This document shows, piece by piece, positions 54,227 to 62,897 of a DNA stretch of 64,000 bases. The stretch's first letter is position 1; each line of letters begins with the position of its first letter. The notes under the pieces were generated by a model. The model did no database searches and was not told the DNA's origin. It was given only the letters and a program-made list of their open reading frames with translations. A program made the position numbers and the translations under genes. Source of the stretch: DATKHR01 sp035939575 (GTDB lineage: Bacteria > Acidobacteriota > Vicinamibacteria > Vicinamibacterales > CAVVIG01); assembly GCA_035939575.1 (NCBI GenBank), contig DASZFS010000507.1:1-64000 (forward strand), written 5' to 3'.

Positions 54227-55643
54227 CGATCGGCAGCCTCACCGTGAACACCGTGCGCCCGGGCTGCGACTCGACGTCCACGCGGCCGCCGTGCTGCTCG
54301 GCGACGATGTGCTGGACGATGTCGAGCCCGAGGCCTGTTCCTTCGCCGACTGGCTTGGTCGTGAAGAAGGCCTCGAAGATTCTCGACTGAATCTCGGGTG
54401 GAATGCCGGTGCCGTTGTCGATGATCCGGACGATGGCGGTCCCGCCGTCGCGCGCGGCCTCGACGCGCAGCACGCCGCCCTCGGCCATCGCGTCAATCGC
54501 GTTGTCCATCAGATTGGTCCAGACCTGGTTGAGCTCTCCCGGAAACGCGCTCACGCGCGGCAGATCCGGCGAGTAGTCGCGGTCGAGCGAGACCCGCTTG
54601 CGTTTGAGCTTGTGGCCGAGCATCACCAGCGTGCTGTCGAGGCCTTCGCGGACGTCAACGCGCTGCCGCTCGCCCGAGCGGTCCATGTGCGAGTACACCT
54701 TGACCGACCCGACAAGCTCCGAGATGCGAGCCGATGCGGTGCGGATGTCTTCCGACAGACGCCGGACGCCCAATACAACGGCCAGCCAGCCCATCAGACG
54801 TTCCGTGGCAGACGGCGACAGATTCCCCGCGATCTCGCGCAAATCGTCAGGGCCGAGGCCTGCCTCCACGAAGACATCGACGAGCATCCAGCTTTCGCTC
54901 ACGCCGCATGAATCCAGCCATGTCCCGACCGCCTGCTCGAGGCGGCTCCGCTCCAGCCCGTTCGGTGACCGCGCTTCCGCGCCCCGCGCCAGCCGCGCCG
55001 CCGCGATCGCATCGGTGCGGGCGATGGTCTTGGCGATGGTTTCCGCAATGCTCTCCACTTCCGGGCCACGGACCAACAGCAGTCGAGTCAGCTCGGGCAG
55101 CCGGGCGATCTGCTCGCCGAGCGCGTCGGCGTCGCGGCGGACGGCGGTGGCAGGATTGTTCAGCTCGTGCGCCAGACCGGCTGACAGTTTGCCGAGCGCC
55201 AACATCTTCTCGCGCTGCTGCGTCAGGCGCGTGGATTCCCGCACGCGATCGGTCATCAGCGAGACGAGGCGCGGTCCAAGCGGCGGCGCCACCCGCAGCA
55301 TCTCGTCGAAGTGCGACTGATGCAGCCGGAACAGGCGCGTCGGGCCGCCCGCCCGCCCCGAGCCCGAGTAGGTGCGCATGCGTGAGAACGGAAGCATGCC
55401 CGTCAGCGTGCCCCGACGCTGCGTGATCGCAGGCACCAGCTGCCCGCCGACCGCGAAGAGGATCTCAACCGATCCCTCGAGCACCACAACCATATCCTCG
55501 GCCGGCTGGCCGCTCTCGAAGATCGACTCTCCCGGGCCGTACTCCGCCAGCTCGCCGTGCGCCGCCAGCCACGCCAGCTGCTCCGCCGTCAGTTCCGCGA
55601 AGGCCGGCACGGCCTTCAGCTCGTCGACGCTGACGCCGCTCAC
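54219..55643 (-). CDS. Cytoplasmic sensor histidine kinase with cyclic-nucleotide-binding domain
   Basis: A protein of 474 residues; GTG at 55643 overlaps the previous stop (GTGA), which fixes the start. Residues 1-~130 form a cNMP-binding/Crp-like domain (FAELTAEQLAWLAAHGELAE, YGPGESIFESGQPAEDMVVV, VLEGSVEIL). The H-box is LSAGLAHELNNPATAVRRDA with His159. The N-box is NQVWTNLMDNAIDAM, and the G-boxes are IDNGTGIPPEI and GEGTGLGLDIV. No membrane segment is visible. It probably phosphorylates the receiver domain of the reductase-like protein encoded two genes upstream in the same operon. The binding pocket's classic RXA phosphate-cassette motif is not evident, so the ligand may differ from cAMP. 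Confidence 0.88.
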   Translation of the reverse strand: MSGVSVDELKAVPAFAELTAEQLAWLAAHGELAEYGPGESIFESGQPAEDMVVVLEGSVEILFAVGGQLVPAITQRRGTLTGMLPFSRMRTYSGSGRAGGPTRLFRLHQSHFDEMLRVAPPLGPRLVSLMTDRVRESTRLTQQREKMLALGKLSAGLAHELNNPATAVRRDADALGEQIARLPELTRLLLVRGPEVESIAETIAKTIARTDAIAAARLARGAEARSPNGLERSRLEQAVGTWLDSCGVSESWMLVDVFVEAGLGPDDLREIAGNLSPSATERLMGWLAVVLGVRRLSEDIRTASARISELVGSVKVYSHMDRSGERQRVDVREGLDSTLVMLGHKLKRKRVSLDRDYSPDLPRVSAFPGELNQVWTNLMDNAIDAMAEGGVLRVEAARDGGTAIVRIIDNGTGIPPEIQSRIFEAFFTTKPVGEGTGLGLDIVQHIVAEQHGGRVDVESQPGRTVFTVRLPIDA

Positions 55644-57973
55644 ATCATCACCTCGTCCACGTAGCACCAGCCCCACTCTTCGCCCGGCTCGAGCGACCGC
55701 ACGATCGGGTGCGATGTCGCATGGTAGTGGGCGGTCGCGTGCCTGTTCTTCGAGCTGTCACAGCACCCCACGTGACCGCACGTCAGGCAGAGCCGCAGGT
55801 GCACCCACCGGTCGCCCAGCCGCAGGCACTCCTCGCAACCAGGCGCGCTCGGATGAACGGGACGGATCCGATTCAGGTGCCCGCACGGGCGTTCCGGGTG
55901 CGGCGTGAACGCGACAAGGGTCTCGCGATCGATCGCGCGCGATGGTCTCGCTTCCACCGGATCCGCCACGGGCGCGTCGCCGATCCGGAACAGTTCCGCC
56001 GCCGCGGCGAACGCGTCGGCCGATCCCGCCAGCGTCAGCACATCGCCAGGCATGACCGGCGCCGACCCGTCCACACCCAGCGCTTCCCCGGTCCGCTCGA
56101 CGGCACCGACCTGCAACCCCATGCCCGACAGCGATTCCAGCGGACGCCCGACGATCGGTGCGCCCGCTCGAACGATCACCGTCCGCGTGTCGAGACAACG
56201 CCCGTCCAGCTCGCAGACCACGACGGGCTCGCTTGTCGCCTCTCGCAGCGCCGCGTACCCGCCGCTGCGAATAGCGTCTTCATGCGCCTCGATCTCCACG
56301 GCCGAAATTCTATAGCTCCGCAAAACGTCCGCAAACAACTGCACGATGCTCTCCAGCTCGTCGACCACGACCCGGTCGCTGCCCTCGAGGCTCAGTGCCG
56401 CCGCATCCGACTGATGGCGCGTCCGCACGACGATGCGTGCCGTCGGCGCCAGCGATCGGGCGACCGCGACGATCCGCTGCGCGGTGGCCGGATCGTCGTC
56501 CGCGACGACGACCGCTTTCGCCCGCTCGATGCCGGCGCGCAGCAGCGTGTGGAGACGCGCGGAATCACCGCGCAGCACCGGGAGCCCTTGCGCTTCGGCC
56601 TCGTTGGCGCCGCCGGGGCTGAGCGTCGTGATCACGAAGGGGACGCGCGACCCGCGCAGAACGTGGACGAGCTGCCTCGCCGCGTCACCGAAGCCTGCCA
56701 CGATCACATGATGCTGCAGGTGATCGAACGCGCCGGTCGCCGCCGCCGCCTCTGCCGTCGTCGCGGCGACGCGGACGTCGCGGCGGCGCAGCCTGTCGGC
56801 AAGGCGGGACCCGATCGCGGTCAGCTGCGGAGAAGCGATCATCAGCAGCACCGTCGAGGCGATGAACGCCTGCGACCCGGCGTCGCCCAGCCCGGCCGGC
56901 GACATCCCGACGTCGCGCCCCGCCCGATCGAGGACGAACGAGAATTCACCCACCTGCGCAATCGTCAGCGCAGTCGCCGCCGCCACCGGCGCGCCGTAGC
57001 CCAGCGCCAGCACGCTCCCCGCCGTGGTCAGGCCTTTGACGACGACCACCAGCGCCACCGCGGCCGCGACGAGCGGAAGGTGGCGCACGAGAAAGCCAAC
57101 GTCGAGCAGCATGCCGACCGAGACGAAGAACGTCGCGCTGAACAGAATCTGCAGCGGCATGATCTCGCCGAACGCGTGATGACTGAAGCGGCTCTCGCTG
57201 ACGACGAGGCCCGCGAGGAACGCGCCGAGCGACAGGCTGACGCCCGCGATGCTCGTGAGCCACGCCGTGCCGAAGCAGATCGCGATGACGGTCAGCAGAA
57301 ACAGCTCCGGTGAACACGTCAGCGCCACGCGCTCGAGCAGCGGCGGCATCAGCCGCCGCGCGACGACCAGCACGGTGACGATGAGCGCGAGCGCTGTGGC
57401 CAGCGCCGACACGATGCCGGCGGCCGATCCGCCGCCACCGCCGAGCATCGGCACGAGGAGCACCATGACGATGACGGCGAGATCCTGAAAGATGAGCAGG
57501 CCGACGGTGACCTGACCCTGCGTGGACGCCGTCTCGCCGCGGTCCGCGAGCAGCTTCAGCACGATGGCCGTCGACGAGAGCGAGACCAGGAAACCGGTGA
57601 AGAGCGCCGGCCGCCACTCGACGCCGAACGCCGCGAGCAAGCCGAGCACCCCGAGACTGGCGAGCGTCACCTGCAGACCGCCGCCGCCGAAGATGAGCGC
57701 CTTGATGCGCGCCAGCTTCTCCAGGCTGAATTCAATCCCGATCGTGAAGAGGAGGAGGATGACGCCGATCTCGGCCGCGGCGTTCACGAGCTCCGGATCC
57801 TCGACGAGCCTCAGCGCGTGCGGGCCGATCACGACGCCCGCGATGAGGAAGCCGACGATTGGCACGAGCCCGAGGCGGTAGCTGAGGTATGCAATCACCG
57901 CCGCGGCCACGACGATCGCGACCGACTGCACGAGAAAGGGCGGCGTCACGCCGACGGCGACGATCAGCGTCAC
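55640..57973 (-). CDS. CPA2-type cation/proton antiporter with TrkA domains and a C-terminal UBP-type zinc finger
   Basis: A protein of 777 residues from GTG 57973, which overlaps the upstream stop as GTGA. Residues 1-~400 carry about twelve membrane segments of a KefB/RosB-like exchanger (GLVPIVGFLIAGVVIGPHAL, STAIVLKLLADRGE, LIFQDLAVIVMV, GAFLAGLVVSES). A TrkA-N domain (HVIVAGFGDAARQLVHVLRG) and a TrkA-C-like domain (PIVGRPLESLSGMGLQVGAV) follow. The last ~70 residues are a UBP-type zinc finger: PGCEECLRLGDRWVHLRLCL then TCGHVGCCDSSKNRHATAHY and HATSHPIV. This fusion is unusual; in many genomes the same finger is a separate small protein next to the same kinase and reductase genes. Confidence 0.88.
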   Translation of the reverse strand: MTLIVAVGVTPPFLVQSVAIVVAAAVIAYLSYRLGLVPIVGFLIAGVVIGPHALRLVEDPELVNAAAEIGVILLLFTIGIEFSLEKLARIKALIFGGGGLQVTLASLGVLGLLAAFGVEWRPALFTGFLVSLSSTAIVLKLLADRGETASTQGQVTVGLLIFQDLAVIVMVLLVPMLGGGGGSAAGIVSALATALALIVTVLVVARRLMPPLLERVALTCSPELFLLTVIAICFGTAWLTSIAGVSLSLGAFLAGLVVSESRFSHHAFGEIMPLQILFSATFFVSVGMLLDVGFLVRHLPLVAAAVALVVVVKGLTTAGSVLALGYGAPVAAATALTIAQVGEFSFVLDRAGRDVGMSPAGLGDAGSQAFIASTVLLMIASPQLTAIGSRLADRLRRRDVRVAATTAEAAAATGAFDHLQHHVIVAGFGDAARQLVHVLRGSRVPFVITTLSPGGANEAEAQGLPVLRGDSARLHTLLRAGIERAKAVVVADDDPATAQRIVAVARSLAPTARIVVRTRHQSDAAALSLEGSDRVVVDELESIVQLFADVLRSYRISAVEIEAHEDAIRSGGYAALREATSEPVVVCELDGRCLDTRTVIVRAGAPIVGRPLESLSGMGLQVGAVERTGEALGVDGSAPVMPGDVLTLAGSADAFAAAAELFRIGDAPVADPVEARPSRAIDRETLVAFTPHPERPCGHLNRIRPVHPSAPGCEECLRLGDRWVHLRLCLTCGHVGCCDSSKNRHATAHYHATSHPIVRSLEPGEEWGWCYVDEVMM

Positions 57974-59637
57974 AACGACGCCAGGTAGCGGTGGATGAAA
58001 TGGACGCTCACGGATCCCTCGCCGACCGCCGACGCGACCCGTTTGACCGATTCGTGTCGCACGTCGCCGGCAGCGAAGACGCCTGGGACGCTCGCTTCCA
58101 GCAGGAACGGCTCGCGCTCGAGCGGCCAGGCCTTCAGGTCCCGCTGGCGGTCGAGATCGGGCCCCGTGAGGATGAACCCGCGGGCGTCGCGCGCCACCTG
58201 GTTGCCGAGCCACTCGGTCTGCGGGAAAGCGCCGATGAAGACGAACAGAAATCCGGCATCGACGTCCTGCGTCGCTCCCGTGTCGAGATTCTTCAGCGTC
58301 AGGCCCTCAAGCCGATCGGCGCCGCGGCAGCCGACAACCTCGGTCCGCGCCTGCACTTCGATGCGAGGATCGTTTCCGATGCGCTTGACGAGGTACTGCG
58401 ACATGCGGTCTCCGAGGTCGCGGCCGCGCACGACCATGACGACCTTGCGCGCGTAGTTGACGAGGTGCATCGCCGCCTGACCCGCCGAGTTGCCGGCGCC
58501 GACGATGTAGACGACCTCGCCGCGGCAGCTCAGCGCCTCGGTGGTCGCCGCGCCGTAATAGATGCCGCGCCCTTCGTACTGCTCCGCACACGCCGCCGGC
58601 AGCCGCTGCCACGCCAGGCCCATCGTCAGTACCAGCGCTTTGCAGGAGAGCTGATGGCCGTTGCCACCGTCTCCAATCTGCAAGTGCTTGAACGGACCGT
58701 CGACGCGCAGGCCCTTGACGTCAATCGGGCTGAGCACCTCCACCTCGAACCGGCGCGCCTGCGTCAGGGCGCGGCGCGCGAGATCCTGCCCGGAGAGGCC
58801 CGACGGGAATCCAAGGTAGTTTTCGATTCGACTCGATGTCCCCGCTTGACCGCCGGGAGCCTCGCGGTCGAGCAGGACGGTCTTGAGGCCTTCCGACGCA
58901 GCGTAGACTGCGGCCGCAAGCCCCGCCGGGCCCGCGCCGACAATCGCGACATCGTAGGTGCCCTGCGTCGCCTCGGTCTTGAGACCGGATCGCCGGGCGA
59001 CCTCGTCGACAGTGGGGTTCGACAGGCGCTCGCCGTCGGGCATGATCACGAGCGGCAACGCGTCGGTCGTGCCGCCCAGCTCTCGAGCCTCCCTGCCCCG
59101 CTCGTCTGTGGATTCGATGTCGAAGAACTCGTACGGCACGTGGTTGCGCGCCAGGAACTCCTTGAGCGCGTGCACCGACGGCATCCATCGGCTGCCCACC
59201 ACGCGCACGCCGCCCCAACCGGGTCGATAGCCGCCTCGCCAGTCTTCGAGCAGATCGTCGATGATCGGATACAGGTGGTCGCCTGGCGGATCCCACGGTT
59301 TCTGCAGGTAGTAATCCACTTGCGACGTGTTGATGGCGGCGATGGCGGCGTCGGTGTCGGCGTACGCGGTGAGCAGCGCCCGTTTCGCTGCCGGAACGAT
59401 CGTCCGGGCTTCGGCGAGAAACTGCACGCCGTCCTGCTGCGGCATCCGCTGATCGGACACCAGCAGCGCAACCGGTTGCGCGCTTTCACGTTCATGGCGC
59501 AGGATCTCGAGCGCCTCGGCGCCGCTTTGGGCACGCGCCACCCTGAAGTCGCGGCCGTACCTCGCCACGAGATCGCGGGCGATGGCCCGCAGCACCTGGG
59601 GATCGTCGTCTACGGTCAGGATGAGCGGCTTGGTCAT
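57970..59637 (-). CDS. Receiver / glutaredoxin-like / thioredoxin-reductase-like fusion protein
   Basis: A protein of 555 residues. Residues 1-~125 are a response-regulator receiver: TVDDDPQ with acidic pocket at 10-12, phospho-acceptor Asp62 (VSDQRMP), LLTAYAD and Lys113 (LQKPWDPP). Residues ~143-218 look like a glutaredoxin fold (VRVVGSRWMPSVHALKEFL, VPYEFFDIES, PLVIMPDGERLSNPT) whose CxxC is replaced by SRWMP. Residues ~228-555 form an FAD/NAD(P) reductase: VAIVGAGPAGLAAAVYAASE, GGQAGTSSRIENYLGFP, YIVGAGNSAGQAAMHL and GVFAAGDVR. The thioredoxin-reductase CxxC site reads GAATTEALSC, so the classic dithiol is absent. It probably responds to the kinase of the same operon. Confidence 0.9.
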   Translation of the reverse strand: MTKPLILTVDDDPQVLRAIARDLVARYGRDFRVARAQSGAEALEILRHERESAQPVALLVSDQRMPQQDGVQFLAEARTIVPAAKRALLTAYADTDAAIAAINTSQVDYYLQKPWDPPGDHLYPIIDDLLEDWRGGYRPGWGGVRVVGSRWMPSVHALKEFLARNHVPYEFFDIESTDERGREARELGGTTDALPLVIMPDGERLSNPTVDEVARRSGLKTEATQGTYDVAIVGAGPAGLAAAVYAASEGLKTVLLDREAPGGQAGTSSRIENYLGFPSGLSGQDLARRALTQARRFEVEVLSPIDVKGLRVDGPFKHLQIGDGGNGHQLSCKALVLTMGLAWQRLPAACAEQYEGRGIYYGAATTEALSCRGEVVYIVGAGNSAGQAAMHLVNYARKVVMVVRGRDLGDRMSQYLVKRIGNDPRIEVQARTEVVGCRGADRLEGLTLKNLDTGATQDVDAGFLFVFIGAFPQTEWLGNQVARDARGFILTGPDLDRQRDLKAWPLEREPFLLEASVPGVFAAGDVRHESVKRVASAVGEGSVSVHFIHRYLASL

Positions 59638-59700
59638 GCGGTGTCGTCATCCGATGATAGCCGACTGCCCCCGCGTGACGGCCAGCCCGAACGGGTAGGG

Positions 59701-59760
59701 CTACTGCTCTAGCCAACTCGTAAACGGGCTGAAGCCTGGTCTGATCAGTGTCGCTTCTGC
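59701..59760. repeat. Intergenic dispersed repeat, copy D
   Basis: The 151-bp gap between the reductase-like gene and the ABC permease contains CTCGTAAACGGGCTGAAGCC (17 of 20 identical to the inverse of 31495-31514) and ATCAGTGTCGCTTCTGC (59744-59760), the exact inverse of 40243-40259. No gene is visible in the gap. Confidence 0.6.
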
Positions 59761-59788
59761 CGAGCCCTCTATTCCTGTCTAGGCGATG

Positions 59789-60943
59789 TCAGGCCGTGCG
59801 CTTGGAGTACTGCCGGACGGCGAGCGTGAGCGCAATCGCTGCGTACCCCGCCAGCAGGGAGAGCGGCAGCGCGATCTCGCGCACACCGGCGCCTTTGACG
59901 AGGATCGCGCGCGAGATGGTGACGAAGTGACGCACTGGATTCAGCAGGGAGGCCGTCTGCACCCAGCCCGCCATGCTGTCGATGGGCGTGAAGAGACCGC
60001 TCATGAGGAGGTAGACGTTCATGATGAAGAACGTCACGAACATCGCCTGCTGCTGCGTCTCGACCAGCGTCGAGATCCAGAGCCCGACGGCGAGCGCCAC
60101 CACGAGATAGATCGCCGCCGATCCGAACAGCAGCACGAGGCTGCCGCGTATTGGCACGCCGAACACGAAGCGGCCGGCGATCAGCCCGAGCGCGAGGTCA
60201 ACCAGCCCGAGCGCCCAGAACGGGAGCAGCTTGGCGGTGATGAACTGCCCGCGCGTCAGCGGCGTGACGTTGAGCTGCTCGAGTGTTCCCAGCTCTTTCT
60301 CTCGCGCGATGTTTTGGGCGCTCAAGAGCGTGGCAATCAATGTGACGAGCGCCACGAGGAGTCCCGGCACCATGTAATGCTCGTAGTTGAGCGTCGGGTT
60401 GTACCAGCTTTGCATCGGCACGTCGATGACGCTCCGGCCCGGGACGGGCGCCCGTTCCGTCGTATTCGAGCGGACAACGTCGACCGCAGGATGGAGCTCG
60501 GCGCTCAGCTCGGCGGCGTATGCTGCGAGGATTCGCGACGCGTACGACTGGACGATGCCGGCGGCCGATCCCTTCTCCGCGTTGACGGTCAGCTGCACCG
60601 GCGCCGCACGTTGACGGACGATCGACGCCTCGAAGTCCTTGGGGATCGTCATCACCAGCGTCACGCGGCCGTGCAGCAGCTCCTCGTTGGCGGCGTTGCT
60701 CGACGCCGACTGCCCCGCAATCTGGAAGTGTCCCGACGCCGCGAAGTGCTCGATCAGTTCTCGCGACGTGCTGCTCCGGTCGAAATCGACGACGTATGCG
60801 GGCGTGTCGCGAATCTCGAACGTCGCGGCATTGGAAAGGACCAGGAGCTGCACGATCGGCAGCACGAGCACCTGCGCCAGCGTCGCCCGATCGCGGACGA
60901 CGTGCAGCACTTCAGCGCGCGCGAGAAAAAAGATGCGGCGCAT
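59789..60943 (-). CDS. ABC-2 type transporter permease
   Basis: A protein of 384 residues from ATG 60943, two bases after the upstream stop. One N-terminal membrane segment (ATLAQVLVLPIVQLLVLSNA) is followed by a large extracytoplasmic domain (~55-195) and five C-terminal segments with the motif NIAREKELGTLEQLNVTPLT, typical of YbhS/YbhR/YhhJ-type exporters. It forms the membrane part of an exporter with the second permease, two ATPases and an HlyD-like adaptor, all co-directional and coupled. The set parallels E. coli ybhGFSR, in which the two ATPases are fused. The substrate is unknown; drugs or cell-envelope molecules are possible. Confidence 0.9.
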   Translation of the reverse strand: MRRIFFLARAEVLHVVRDRATLAQVLVLPIVQLLVLSNAATFEIRDTPAYVVDFDRSSTSRELIEHFAASGHFQIAGQSASSNAANEELLHGRVTLVMTIPKDFEASIVRQRAAPVQLTVNAEKGSAAGIVQSYASRILAAYAAELSAELHPAVDVVRSNTTERAPVPGRSVIDVPMQSWYNPTLNYEHYMVPGLLVALVTLIATLLSAQNIAREKELGTLEQLNVTPLTRGQFITAKLLPFWALGLVDLALGLIAGRFVFGVPIRGSLVLLFGSAAIYLVVALAVGLWISTLVETQQQAMFVTFFIMNVYLLMSGLFTPIDSMAGWVQTASLLNPVRHFVTISRAILVKGAGVREIALPLSLLAGYAAIALTLAVRQYSKRTA

Positions 60944-60945
60944 CG

Positions 60946-62118
60946 CTACTCCAGCCGCTCGTGAAATGAGCGGGTACTGAGCGCCAGCAGCACAACCGCC
61001 ATCGCCAGCAACACCAGCGTCTCCTGCCAGAGGTACGCCAGGCCGACGCCTTTCAACATGATGCTGCGCGCGACGGTGACGAACCACCGGGCGGGCACCA
61101 GAATCGAGACCGCGCGCAGCGGCCAGGGCATGCTCTCCAGCGGAAAAATGAAGCCCGACAGCAACAGCGTCGGCAGCATCGTGCCGACCAGCGCGCCGAG
61201 CATCGCGACGCGCTGTGAGGACGTGCGAGCCGAGATCAGAATGCCGAGCGACAGCGACACGAGGATGAAGAGCAGGCCCTCGCCGAGCAGCAGCACGATG
61301 CTGCCGCGGAGCGGCACGCCGAAGACGAGGCGCGCCTCGAGGATGACGCCGATCACGCTCGCGAAGCCGATCGCCAGGTACGGCGCGACCTTGCCGGCGA
61401 TGATCTGCCAGGGCCGGAGCGGAGAGACCAGGAGCGTTTCCATCGTGCCGGTTTCCTTTTCGCGCGTCAGCGAGATGGCCGTCATCAGTGACGAGATGAT
61501 CGTCAGCACGAACGCCATCAGCCCGGGCACGAACAGGTTCGAGCTCGCGCGCGTCGGGTTGAATCGCATGCGCACCTCCGGCGCGAGCCTGACGCCGCGC
61601 GCACGTATCTGAAGCTCCTGCTCGTAACCCTGAATGACCGCGAGCGCGTAAGCCTGCACGGCGCTTCCGGTGTTCGGCTCGGTGGCGTCGGTGATGATGA
61701 GCACCCGCGCGGGCAGACCGCGACCGATGCGCTCGGCGAACCCGGGCTCGAAGACCACCGCCTCCTGCGCAACGCCCCGCTGAAACAGCCGGTCGAGCTC
61801 CCCGGCGCGCGGCACCACGGCGACGACACGGAACGCGTCGGTCGCCGCGAAGCGGCCGCGGAGGGCCAGCGTTTCGGCGTCCGGTATGGCATCAACGACG
61901 GCCAGGCGGATGTGCTGGACGTCGGTCCGAATTGCGTAGCCGAAGAGGATGACCTGCAGAACCGGCATGAGGACGATGACGGTGAGCGTACGGCGGTCGC
62001 GCAGAATGTGGTACGTCTCCTTTCTCAGCAGGCCCCTGAGAGCACTGACGGCACTGACGGCACTGACGGCACTGACGGCCCTGAGGCAGACCGCAGGGAT
62101 CCAGCGGCGCGCGCTCAC
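60946..62118 (-). CDS. ABC-2 type transporter permease with N-terminal VSA repeat
   Basis: A protein of 390 residues, a paralogue of the following permease: LRKETYHILRDRRTLTVIVL then six membrane segments, a periplasmic domain, and SLTREKETGTMETLLVSPLR before the C-terminal segments. The N-terminal cytoplasmic tail contains AVSAVSAVSAVSA, encoded by a 9-bp tandem repeat; ATG 62118 overlaps the ATPase stop, so these residues should be translated. Together with the second permease it forms the exporter channel. Confidence 0.9.
   Translation of the reverse strand: MSARRWIPAVCLRAVSAVSAVSAVSALRGLLRKETYHILRDRRTLTVIVLMPVLQVILFGYAIRTDVQHIRLAVVDAIPDAETLALRGRFAATDAFRVVAVVPRAGELDRLFQRGVAQEAVVFEPGFAERIGRGLPARVLIITDATEPNTGSAVQAYALAVIQGYEQELQIRARGVRLAPEVRMRFNPTRASSNLFVPGLMAFVLTIISSLMTAISLTREKETGTMETLLVSPLRPWQIIAGKVAPYLAIGFASVIGVILEARLVFGVPLRGSIVLLLGEGLLFILVSLSLGILISARTSSQRVAMLGALVGTMLPTLLLSGFIFPLESMPWPLRAVSILVPARWFVTVARSIMLKGVGLAYLWQETLVLLAMAVVLLALSTRSFHERLE
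62041..62085. repeat. 9-bp tandem repeat encoding Val-Ser-Ala
   Basis: GCACTGACG occurs four times in direct succession, with a fifth degenerate unit (GCCCTGAGG). As a multiple of three it keeps the permease reading frame, so copy number may vary without breaking the gene. Confidence 0.85.
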
Positions 62119-62897
62119 CGGTCGGACCCTCCGTGCCGGACGGCGCCGTCCGGCGCTGGACGCGCCAGCCGGACGAACACGTCATCGATCGAGGCGGCCT
62201 GAAATTCCCGCTTGAGCTGCGCCGGCGATCCGATCGCCTCGATACGGCCGGCGACCATGATCGAGATGCGATCGCAGTACTCGGCCTCGTCCATGTAGTG
62301 CGTCGTGACGAACACAGTGGTCCCGCGGGACGCGGCCTCGTAGATCAGCTCCCAGAATTGGCGCCGCGTGATCGGATCGACGCCGCTCGTCGGCTCATCG
62401 AGAAAAACGACCCGCGGCTCGTGCAGCAGAGCGACCGAGAAGGCCAGCTTCTGCCGCCAGCCGAGCGGGATCGCGCGCACGAGATCCCGCGAGGCGCCGG
62501 AGAATCCGAGGCGTGACAGCATCGCGCCGGTCCGGTCGCGAATCTGCCGATCGGTGAGGTCGTAGATGCCGCCGTACAACCGGATGTTCTCGCCAACGGT
62601 GAGATCTTCGTAGAGCGAGAAACGCTGGCTCATGTAGCCGATCCGCCGCTTGACCGCCTCGCTCTCGGTCGAGACGTCGTGGCCCGCCACGGTGGCACGC
62701 CCGCTCGTCGGCGCCAGGAGCCCCGTCAACATGCGAATGGCCGTTGTCTTGCCTGCGCCATTGGCGCCGAGGAAACCGAAGACTTCCCCCTCTCGCACGT
62801 CGAAGGTGATGGCGTCGCAGGCGGTAAACGCGCCAAAGCGGCGCGTGAGATCCTTCGCCGCGATCGCCAGGCGATCCGTCGCGGGCGCTCCGGTCAT
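62115..62897 (-). CDS. ABC transporter ATP-binding protein
   Basis: A protein of 260 residues from ATG 62897 with GGAGGAG just upstream; the ATG overlaps the previous stop. Walker A GANGAGKTT (44-52), Q-loop GYMSQRFSLYEDLTVGEN, Walker B VVFLDEPTSGVDP and H-loop VTTHYMDEAEYCD are intact. The signature helix reads AIPLGWRQKLAFS instead of LSGGQ, a known variation in YbhF/RbbA-type ATPases. It pairs with the next ATPase to power the two permeases. Confidence 0.93.
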   Translation of the reverse strand: MTGAPATDRLAIAAKDLTRRFGAFTACDAITFDVREGEVFGFLGANGAGKTTAIRMLTGLLAPTSGRATVAGHDVSTESEAVKRRIGYMSQRFSLYEDLTVGENIRLYGGIYDLTDRQIRDRTGAMLSRLGFSGASRDLVRAIPLGWRQKLAFSVALLHEPRVVFLDEPTSGVDPITRRQFWELIYEAASRGTTVFVTTHYMDEAEYCDRISIMVAGRIEAIGSPAQLKREFQAASIDDVFVRLARPAPDGAVRHGGSDR

